NCBI GenBank assembly: GCA_033032865.1
Contig: JAWHQI010000064.1
Span: 7,564,001 to 7,628,000 of the forward strand
Direction of reading: 5' to 3'
Length of the DNA stretch: 64,000 bases
From: Dactylorhiza incarnata
Taxonomy: Eukaryota > Streptophyta > Magnoliopsida > Asparagales > Orchidaceae
Shown here piece after piece: positions 56,087 to 64,000 of the stretch (the first letter of the stretch is position 1; each line of letters starts with the position of its first letter). Under the pieces are notes generated by a model that saw only the letters and a program-made list of their open reading frames with translations, did not search any database and was not told where the DNA came from. The position numbers were made by a program, and so were the translations under genes.

Positions 56087-57689
56087 TTTTCGTGCGGTGA
56101 GCGTGGAGTGTGGCTAGTCCAAGAAAATTCCAAGGAGAGGATGATAGGAGGCGAGGAGTTCTGCGAGCCACCGCAGGTGGTGACGCCGAGGATGTTCGCG
56201 GATTTCAGGAGGGAGGTGCTTGAAACTTTCGGACTCACGGTCGCGGCGCTGCGAAGTGAGTTCGCGACCCCAGCACCTCAGGCGACCCCTCCCCCAGCAG
56301 CTGTTGGCGAGAATGCCCCGGGGGGGAGGGCCGGAAAGGAAGTCGCAGGAAGTTCAGTTCAAGACTTGGAGGGGCGAGTGTTGTTCGCCAGCCCGGCGAA
56401 CTCTTTGCCGGCAAGCTCTATGCCGGCGAGCGCGCGCCCGGAGGATGTAGCGATTGTGGGAGTGGTCCAGGCGAACACCGTTCTCGCGAGCGCGGTCCCC
56501 GCGAGCCCGAGTCTGGCGAGAGAGCTCGGGGGGGGGGGGGGGGGCGTGTGGAGCGAGACAGGGTGGCAGAAGGGGGAAGTCCCTTCTGCGAGTTGGTACT
56601 TTCCGCGCCTGTCCCGACAGGGTTCAGAGAGTGGGACAGGGTGTACTACAACGGCATGGATGACCCTGTCCAACATCTCCAATCCTTTGAGGACTCGGTC
56701 TCTATTAGGCCGATGTCGGATGCTTTCAAGTGTCGGCTCTTCGCCGTCACTCTTAAGGAAAAGGTCAGGGGCTGGTTCCATTAGCTCCCTGCAGGGTCGA
56801 TCTACACCTTTGAAGATTTGCGCCGAAGTTTCCTGTTGCGATTCTCGACTTTGAAGAGAAGGAAGAAGGACGCCGAGTCTCTCTTCAAAGTATAGCAGGA
56901 GCCCAAGGAGTCGTTGGCTCACTACGCAGACCGGTTTCAGGAGGAGGTGCTGGTCACTCAGGAGATGCCTGGGTTCGCACTCCAACTCGCTTTCACCGTC
57001 GGGCTAAGGGAGAGTTTTTTTCAAAATGGCTTTGAAGAGGAAAGCTCCCGTCTCCTACGAGGAGTTGATGGAGAGAGTGGCGGAAGAGATTGAGAGTGAG
57101 GAGGCCAACCCAGAGCTTACCAAGAGGCTAGCAAAGCTTAGTGAGCCAGAGGTCAGGCAGCAGGAAGTAAGGAGAAGGGAAGATCTCAGGGCCCCGGAGG
57201 GGGGGGGGGGGGGTGGAGGCAGCGTGTCGAAGGAATGCAAGGTCAGGGAAGGGGCTACGGCCCGGGAAGGGGTAACTTCTATTTAGGGCAAGGAAGACCC
57301 CACCAGTTGGGATGGAGGCAGGGTCCGAGGCAATTGCCTCCCCCACCACAGCAAGCCATGGCGATCAGGCGGGGAAGAGGAGGAAGAGGAAGAAGAGAAG
57401 AGGCTAGAGAAGAAGAAGGGGCATGGAGAAGGAGGAGGAATAGGATGGCGGAAGGCGAAGCAGGGGAGGTGACGTTGCCGTATTGTGACTTCCACGATGA
57501 GGAAGGTCACGCGACGGCCACTTGTCCAGAGTTCCTGGAAACAAAAAGGGGCCAAGTACCCGCGTCGAGGCAACAACAACAGGTGAGAATCGAGGAGGTC
57601 GAGCCTCGAGGGGAGGAGGAAGAAAGGTGTGAAGACAGAGTTGATGTGGGGAGTAGAGGAGGGATCGGGGTGATCCATGGGGGGTAGGG
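56087..57689 (+). pseudogene. gag: Element H gag
   Basis: Starts at or before ATG 56140. N-terminal Ala/Pro-rich stretch to a G run (56529-56543) that breaks the frame. The capsid core follows (YYNGMDDPVQHLQSFEDSV, MSDAFKCRLFAVTLKEKVRGWFH, stop, LPAGSIYTFEDLRRSF, stop, QEPKESLAHYADRFQEEV), then a shift near 57020, YEELMERVAEEIESEE, and a second G run (57200-57215). An Arg/Gly-rich stretch leads to a C-H-H-C knuckle CDFHDEEGHATATC (about 57482-57530), typical of Tat gag. Confidence 0.85.
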
Positions 57690-58670
57690 GTGGAGGCAAT
57701 CCGCAAGGATAGCCTCCATACCATATATCGGCGGAGCGTGGCCTCAACATCCACCGCTCCACCCCCAGCGAAGAAAATTACTTTCTCCCAGAAGGACATG
57801 CCAGGACATGAAGATCCGTTCTGCGATGCGCTGGTCATCCAGACCGCCATCGAGAACTTCACCGTCTCACGGATTTTAGTCGACAATGAGAGTTCGGTCA
57901 ACATCGTCTTCAAGAAGGCGTTTGACGAGATGAAGGTGGAGGCCCGGAGGGTGTTGGCCTCGGATGGTCCCCTATTTGGTTTTTCGGGAGAAAGCAAGGA
58001 GGTAGAGGGTGGAGTGGGGCTGCATGTGACCCTCGGAGGACAGTCCCGGAACTGCCGATTCGTGATAGTGGATGCCCCGAGCAGCTACAACGCCATCTTT
58101 GGATGGCCTCTCATCAGCGCGTTTCGATGCGTCCCTTCCACTCTCCACCAGTGCCTCAAGTTCAACACGGGTGGGATCCAGGTCCGGGTCCGAGGAGACC
58201 CTAAAGTTGCAAGACAGTGCTACGTGATGGCTGTCAACACCATAGCCTGGATGGCAGAAGCGAAGGAGTGGGACAAAGTGATGGAGGAAGCGGCAGAGGC
58301 CGGAGGCGAGGAGGAAGAAGAGGAGAGGATGGTGGAAGAGGAAGTTCATGCCCAGGAAGGGGTCGCTGAAGGACCCAGGGCGGAGGGAGGAGAAGAAGGG
58401 GAGAAAGAAGGGGGTGCCCGAGAAGGAAGGGCGGAGGGAGGAGAAGAAGGGGGTGCCCGAGAAGGATGGGCAGAGGAGTTGATGATGGTAGGGGAGAAAG
58501 AGACGGAGGACGGAGCCCAAGCGCTTGCTTGTGGCGGAGAGAAGGAAAGTGCTTGGGGAGAGCAATCTAGGCTGGAGGCCGTGGATGAGGTCGTGGAGCT
58601 TGAGGTCACCACTCGGCTTGGGGTGGTGGAGAAGGTCCGAGTCAGCGGAGAGCTCAGTTCGGAGGAGTAG
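57690..58670 (+). pseudogene. pol: Element H protease and Glu/Gly-rich linker
   Basis: Retropepsin motif at RILVDNESSVNIVF; the usual Gly after Asp-Asn is Glu, which should disrupt the active-site turn. GWPLISAFRCVPSTLHQCLKF matches the end of Tat proteases. An unusual acidic linker of about 110 residues follows (58275-58540), with repeated EGGEEG/GAREG motifs. A stop at 58668-58670 is in frame with the RT that follows. Confidence 0.82.
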
Positions 58671-59782
58671 GCTGAGATCCTAGCCTGCGCGCAGAAGAAT
58701 GTGGATGTCCTCGCTTGGAGCGCCGCAGAGATGCCCGGGATCGATGCGGATGTGGCTTGCCACCGCCTCAACCTCGACCCTGGCACCCGCCCCATCCGCC
58801 AAAAGAAGAGGGCCACGACGGACAAGCTGGAGGGACCGATCCGCGAGGAGGTGAAAAAGCTCCTACAAGCAGGTTTTGTGTCAGAGATCCAGTATCCAGG
58901 CTGGGTCTCCAATGTAGTCATGGTAAAGAAGGGGGGAGGTAAGTGGCGCATGTGTATCGGCTTTTCACTACTTAATAAATCATGCCTGAAAGATTGTTAT
59001 CCCCTGCCTAGAATCGACGCGCTGGTTGACTCAGCCGTCAGTTTTCCTGTAATGTCTTTCTTAAATGCTTTTTCAGGTTATCATCAAATCCGCATGCACC
59101 CCCCAGACATCAAAGATGTCTCCTTCATCACGGGGGATGGATGCTACTGTTATAAGATGATGTCATTCGGGCTCAAGAATGCAGGTGCCACATATCAAAG
59201 GATGATGGATCGGGTCTTTCGCGAACAAAGGGGAAGAAACTTAGAGGTCTATGCTGATGATCTCATGGTAAAAAGCCTGGACCTTGGGTCTCACCTCCGA
59301 GACCTTGAGGAGACGTTTGGGACCCTGCGAAGGTATAAGATGAAACTCAACCCCTTGAAATGTGTCTTCGGGGCTAGCCGAGGGAAATTCCTGGGTCACT
59401 TGCTCACCCCGGCGGGGGTGGAACCTAACCCAGACAAGGTCAAGGCGATAATGGAGCTGGGATCGCCGAGAAGCCCGAAGGAGGTTCAGAGCCTCACGGG
59501 GAAGCTGGCCGGACTTAGCAGGTTCCTCTCCAAGGCGGGAGAGAAGTGTGCGCCCTTCTTCAAGGTGCTGAGGGGGAATAAAAATTTTGAATGGACCCCG
59601 GAGTGTGAGGAAGCTTTTCAGGCTTTGAAAGGGCAACTCACCCAAACCCCCCTACTTCAAGGGCCGAGATCGGGAGAAGACCTATCCCTATACCTGGGAG
59701 TAGGACATGAAGAGGTAAGTTCAGTACTGATCCGAGAGGAAGGAAGAAAGCAGTTCCCTATCAATTATGTCAGCCGGTGCTG
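58671..59782 (+). pseudogene. pol: Element H reverse transcriptase and RNase H
   Basis: AEILACAQKNVDVLAWSAAEMPG, HRLNLDPGTRPIRQKKR, then RT with GWVSNVVMVKKGGGKWRMC, DCYPLPRIDALVD, MMSFGLKNAGATYQRMM and active site YADDLMVKS. The position usually reading DFTDLN is GFSLLN, so the first metal-binding Asp region is altered. RNase H begins at LSLYLGVGHEEVSSVL (usual Asp replaced). A frameshift lies near 59775. Confidence 0.9.
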
Positions 59783-60490
59783 AAGAAGGCGGAGCTCCGG
59801 TACCCGATTTTGGAGAAGTTGGCTTTCGCATTGGTGGTGGCGGCCCGGAGACTCCGGCCCTACTTTCAGGCACATTCAATCAAAGTGATAACAGATCACC
59901 CGCTTCGCAAAGTCATGGAAGGGGTAGAACACTCGAGAAGATTGGCGAAGTGGTCCGTGGAGCTGAGTGAGTTCAACATTACGTTCATCCCTAGAGCGTC
60001 AATCAAGGCCCAAGCAGTGGCGGACTTCAAGGCTGACTACACATCCAAAGTGGGGGAACATGAACCGCCTCCCCCAGTGGCGTGGAAGATGTTGGTGGAT
60101 GGTGCGTCAGGAAAGCACTCATATGGAGGGGGAATCATCCTGGTAAGCCCTAAAGGTACAAAGATCGAACAAGCTCTGAACATCCACTTCCCGATTACCA
60201 ATAACCAAGCTGAGTACGAGGCGGTGATAGCGGGCCTCCGGCTGGCCCAGGAACTGGGAGTGCAAGATGTGGATGTCTCGACGAACTCCATGGTGGTGGC
60301 ATGCCAAGTCCGGGGAGAGTTTGAAGCGAAGGATCTGACACTCCAGCGGTACCTGGAGAAGGTCAAGGGAGTCATCGGGCGATTTCACACCTTCTCCATC
60401 AGACACGTGCCGAGGGAGGAGAGCACCCCCGCGGACCTCCTAGCCAAGTTCGGTCCCCGAGCAGGCGGAATAGTTTCGGAACTTTTCTGA
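59783..60490 (+). pseudogene. pol: Element H RNase H end and second (archaeal-type) RNase H
   Basis: LEKLAFALVVAARRLRPYFQAH and VITDHPLRKV finish the first RNase H. WKMLVDGASGKHSYGGG, NNQAEYEAVIAGL and DVSTNSMVVACQV mark the second RNase H of Tat elements; the usual third acidic residue (SDS) reads TNS here. HVPREESTPADLLAKFG is the usual end. Confidence 0.9.
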
Positions 60491-60511
60491 CCCACCATCG
60501 AGGAAGGAGAA

Positions 60512-61291
60512 TTGATGGAGGTGGATCAGCGGGTCTCGTGGATGGATCCCTTCGTCGCTTTCCTCTCATCAGGGAAGTTCCCTGAAGGAGACATAGACAG
60601 GCGACGCTTCAGGTATAAGTCAGCTTACTATTCCTTGCATGCAGGAGGGCTATATAGGAAGACTCTCTCAGGACTCCTGGCCCGTTGCGTTTCCGAGGAG
60701 GAGGTCCCGAAATTCCTGGAAGAAATTCACTCCGGGGAATGTGGCAGTCATTCCGGGAGCCGAACCCTAGAGGGGAGGGTGTTGAGACAAGGCTACTTCT
60801 GGCCCACCCTCAGCAAAGATGCGGCAGAGTTTGCAAGAAGATGTTCGAAGTGCCAGCCCTATGCTCCACTCCAACTCCTCCCAGGCCAGAGGCTCCGGAC
60901 CATCATGGCTCCCTGACCCTTTGCCATATGGGGGTTGGACCTAGTTGGCCCTTTCCCTCAAGCTAGCGGCCAAAGAAGGTTCTTGCTGGTCATGATCGAT
61001 TACTTCTCCAAATGGGTAGAAGTGAAGGCGCTCGCCAAGGTAACATCTCAGGTTGTGAGGAATTTTGTGTGGGGAGAAATAATTTGCAGGCACGGCCTCC
61101 CCTAGCTATAGTGGCGGACAATGGGCCACAGTTTGCTCGCGAAGAGTTTGTTAGCTTCTGCACCCAGCTTGGCATCGACCTCAGGTTCGCATCGGTTCAC
61201 CACCCGAGAAGCAACGGCCAGGTGGAGGCAGCAAACAAAGTAATTGTCAACCTACTAAAGAAGAAGGTGGAGAACCTCCGGGGGAACTGGG
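60512..61291 (+). pseudogene. pol: Element H integrase (3' truncated)
   Basis: Zinc-binding HSGECGSHSG...CSKCQ, stop at about 60916, then GLDLVGPFPQ (Asp), a stop after RHGLP, VADNGPQFA (Asp) and RSNGQVEAAN (Glu). At LRGNW the LTR of element I begins (61292), so the C-terminal domain lies beyond I. Confidence 0.9.
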
Positions 61292-62453
61292 TGTTGGAGC
61301 ATGCATTTCGCACTCTTCCGGTTTGATAATAACAAAATCCCGTTTGTATTTGATTCTACTTTTATTGATGGTGTGCAGGTAACAGGTATGAGATGTTCAC
61401 AATTGTGATTGGAGCTCAATTTGACTGTATGAAGAATTTCAATGTCGGAATTTTCCAACATCTACTGTCGCCCAGGCGACAAGACAGAAGTTACAGCAAT
61501 TGCCCGCACGGCAGCACGATGACAGCAGTTTGGCGCTGTCAGAATTCCGACAGCGATGTCGCCCAGGCGACAGGCCAGAAGTTACAGCAACCGCTCGCAC
61601 GACAGCACGACGAACGGCAGTTTGGCGCTTTCAGAATTCCGACAGCGATGTCGCCCAGGCGACAGTGAAAATCTATAAAGTGGTTCGTTTTGTTCGTGCA
61701 TTCCAAGCTTTGAGAATTCTAAGTCCTTTCCTGAGTGCATACGAACCAGAGAGCTCCAGAACCTCATCAACTCCCATTTGTGCTTAGAAGGTTTGAAATT
61801 GAAGATGAGATCGGACGCGCTTCTACATCAACGATCATCTCCAGGCTTCAACCTTCCTTTCAGAGATCTGAATTTCTAGGGAGTACTTTATTTGATTTTG
61901 TATTTTATTTATATACTTTTCACTTTGTATTGGTAGGGAAATCGTCTCCTTGTGCATGACGTCTAAGTCCTTGCGTGGCTTAGGGGAAAATTGCTTCCTT
62001 GTGCGGAGCGTCCAAGTCCTTGCGTGGCTTGGTAGGAAATCGTGGCCTTGTGTGCTACGTCTAGATCTTGGGAAGATCTAGAGGATAGGCTTGGGCTTGG
62101 TCTAGGGAGAGACAAGTGATAGCCTTCTGATCCTTGGGAGAAGGATTGGTAAACTCAAATTGTTAAAAGTTTATTATCATATTTGTGCATTGATCTTAAG
62201 CATTGTTAAGATCATTTTTATTGTATGTGAATTTCATGATTAAAAATTATGACTTTTCTTTAATTGCAAATTTGGTTGATTAATCTTTAACTTAGAAATT
62301 TGTGTTTGAATTAATTTAATATTTTCATAGTTTGAAAATTTTTATAAGTGATTTTTAGAAAAGCAAAATTTGTTTTAAAAATTCATAAGTAAAAAATCAT
62401 ATTTTAAAAAGGCCCTTATTCACCCCCCTCTAAGGGCGCCACAAGATCCAACA
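61292..62453 (+). repeat. Element I 5' LTR
   Basis: 1162 bp, TGTTGGAGCATGC...GATCCAACA. Three copies of the perfect inverted repeat TGTCGCC-CA-GGCGACA at 61466, 61557 and 61649, in about 91-bp units ending just before the TATA box TATAAAG at 61674. Then three lines of cttgcgtggctt-like words, and an AT-rich end with ttattcacccccctc. Confidence 0.9.
61466..61664 (+). repeat. 91-92-bp tandem repeat with hairpins in element I LTR
   Basis: Two full units and the start of a third. Each begins with TGTCGCCCAGGCGACA and contains agttacagcaa, gcacgacagcacga-like and cagtttggcgct words, ending near attccgacagcga. Confidence 0.9.
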
Positions 62454-62502
62454 CGTGGTATCAGAGCCAGGTTACTCCATAACGGTTTTACCACCGGGAG
62501 TA

Positions 62503-64000
62503 ATGGCGCACAACGATCACGCGTTTGTTGAGGGGCAAGGAATTAGTAGGCCACCACTTTTTACGGGCATAGACTATAACTATTGGAAAACCCGAATGCG
62601 GTGTTTTCTAATAGCTCTCGACATAGAAGTTTGGAATATAGTCGAGACGAGTTATACTTCCCCAACATATGATGTAGGAAATGTAACAATGGACAAACCC
62701 AAAGACAAGTGGGATGACAATGATAAATTAAAATGTAAAAACAATGCAAAAGCCATGAATGCTTTATTTTGCACACTAGATCGCACTGAATTTAATAGAG
62801 TTTGTGCTTGTGATACCTCATATGAAATTTAGAATCTTTTAGAAATCACTCATGAAGGTACTTCGCAGGTAAAGGATTCAAAGTTATTTCAACTGGAGTC
62901 AGAATTCGAAAGATTCAAAATGGAGGTGGATGAAGAAATTGATACAATGTACACAAGATTCACTAAAATCATGAACGATTCAAAGGTGCTGGGTAAGGTT
63001 TTCTCCAATGGAGATTTAGTAAGGAAAATCTTAAGATCACTTCCCCCGAATTTCAATCCTGAAGTGACTGCAATCTCTGAGTCACATGATCTTAAGACCT
63101 TACAATTAGAGAGCCTCATTGGAAATCTAAAAACTCATGAGGTGGAGTTGAAAATCCAAAGCCAAGAGTACAATTTGGAGCCCAAAAAGAAGATCTTGGC
63201 GTTGAAATCAAGAAGGGAAGTTGAGACTGAATCTGAAGAAAGTGAGGAAGATGAGGAAGGACTATTTGTGAGGAACTTTAAAAAGTTTATGAGAAATCCG
63301 GAGAGGAGAAATTCATTTAAAAGATTTTTCAAAAAGAACGATTTTGTCTACCAAAAAGGCAAAGGAAAAATGGAGAATGAAGAGGAGCGTCCGCTACCGG
63401 AGTGCTACCATTGCAAGAAGATTGGTCATATCAGAAGCAAGTGCCCAAAATATCTGAGAGAGCAGAAAGAGAAGAGGCACGATAAGAATTTCAAAAAGAA
63501 GGTTCTGAAGGCGGAGACTTGGGATGACACAACTTCTGAAGGCTCAAGTTAAGCAAGCGATGAAGATAAAGAAGAAGCAAATGTATGCTTGATGGGGAAA
63601 GAAAATGCGTCATCTAACGACGATTGCAGTGTCCAAAGCGACACTGAGGTAACTCCTCCATCTTATGAAGACTTATATTCTGAATTTATGAAAACTTGCA
63701 AATTTTTGGATAAAAGCCTAAAGGAAATTGATTTTTTAAAGTCTGAAAATAAAGGTATTTTAAAAGTGAATAAAAAATTATCAAATGAATTGAAAACTAT
63801 TGGGAAAGAGAAGGTAATTTGTCAAGAGTGTGATCACTCTTCGATAAGGATAAAAGAACTTGAAAACACTATTTCTAAGTCCGATCAAAAAATTGATCAA
63901 CTTCTAAAAGAGAAAAAGGACTTAGAAAAAGTGGTCAAAACTTCTCATTCTCAATTAGAGAATTATAAGAAAAATGTTGCAAATAGATGTGGCATGATAG
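62503..64000 (+). pseudogene. gag: Element I gag (partial, continues right)
   Basis: ATG 62503: EGQGISRPPLFTGIDYNYWKT, LDIEVWNIVETSY, KNNAKAMNALFCTLD, an in-frame stop at 62830-62832 where Trp is usual, then FKMEVDEEIDTMYTRF, VRKILRSLPPNFNPEV, an acidic stretch and the zinc knuckle CYHCKKIGHIRSKC (about 63402-63443). A stop at about 63550 is followed in the same frame by a long Lys/Glu/Leu-rich coiled coil to the window end. Layout matches C's gag (knuckle, acidic part, coiled coil). Two stops make this copy a pseudogene. Confidence 0.88.

Larger units (their letters stand above)
54626..61291 (+). mobile_element. Element H: Tat/Retand-like Ty3/gypsy element, cut by I
   Basis: LTR 54626-56086 (TGTTGTACAAC...TTTCAACA), gag, protease, RT, RNase H, a second (archaeal-type) RNase H and integrase, all plus strand. 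RT followed by two RNase H modules and then integrase identifies the Tat branch. Element I interrupts the integrase at 61291. The rest and the 3' LTR should lie beyond the window. Many stops. Confidence 0.88.
61292..64000 (+). mobile_element. Element I: Sirevirus-like copia element (runs out of window)
   Basis: LTR 61292-62453, primer-binding site TGGTATCAGAG (62456-62466), then a long gag gene with zinc knuckle and coiled coil. Inserted in H's integrase; the five bases before it are ACTGG. The right end lies outside. Confidence 0.88.

Noticed and set aside
57283..58951. Long antisense ORFs opposite element H gag-protease
   Set aside because: Shadows of purine-rich coding DNA; Pro/Ser/Leu-rich with no domain, while the plus strand has clear Tat-element motifs.

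Overview
The window looks like heterochromatic nuclear DNA from a flowering plant. Nearly all recognisable coding sequence belongs to LTR retrotransposons: Ty1/copia (several of Sirevirus type) and Ty3/gypsy (Athila-like, chromovirus/Tekay-like and Tat/Retand-like). They have tRNA-Met-type primer-binding sites, TG...CA LTRs of about 0.36-2.1 kb and 5-bp target duplications. I found no convincing host gene, rRNA, tRNA or CRISPR array. The species cannot be named from the sequence.

Left block (1-40172). Element A is an old copia element on the minus strand. It reads gag (22391-22154, then 10259-9766), protease (about 9680), integrase (4218-2986) and RT (2625-2091), with its 5' LTR at 22625-23588. 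Two elements are nested in it on the plus strand. B (4219-9413) is a gag-only, non-autonomous Sirevirus-like element. C (10260-22148) is an 11.9-kb Sirevirus-like element with a perfect CAACG target duplication and a very long extra ORF after pol. A GC-rich, probably hAT-like insert lies in A's pol at about 2620-2985. Bases 1-2090 repeat 3229-5318 (offset 3228). Next comes the Athila-like element D (23589-40172, plus), whose 5' LTR is split by copia element E (24043-30496, minus).

Middle (40173-44278). AT-rich, low-repeat sequence with an AAT microsatellite and one or two MITE-like elements. It is followed by two LTR-like fragments carrying TATA boxes and a 5 x 20-bp tandem repeat.

Right block (44279-64000). 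Copia element K (LTR 44279-44637) is split by F (45657-51979), a chromovirus on the minus strand with a perfect CGGGT duplication and a deletion of gag, protease and part of one LTR. A truncated LTR (L, 52359-53041) is followed by J (53042-54625, copia). J is broken by H (54626-61291, Tat/Retand-like with a second RNase H), and H is broken by I (61292 to the window end, copia), which runs out of the window.

How the parts relate. All coding regions are gag-pol modules; most carry stops or frameshifts, and C's gag is the main intact ORF. The most interesting signal is not coding. In eight LTR families, CpG-rich palindromes cluster between the U3 end and the TATA box. One core, GTTCG-W-CGAAC, recurs in copia and gypsy elements alike. 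In element C it forms perfect hairpins in both inter-ORF spacers, each followed by the same putative 3' splice acceptor, TTGCAG|GTACA.
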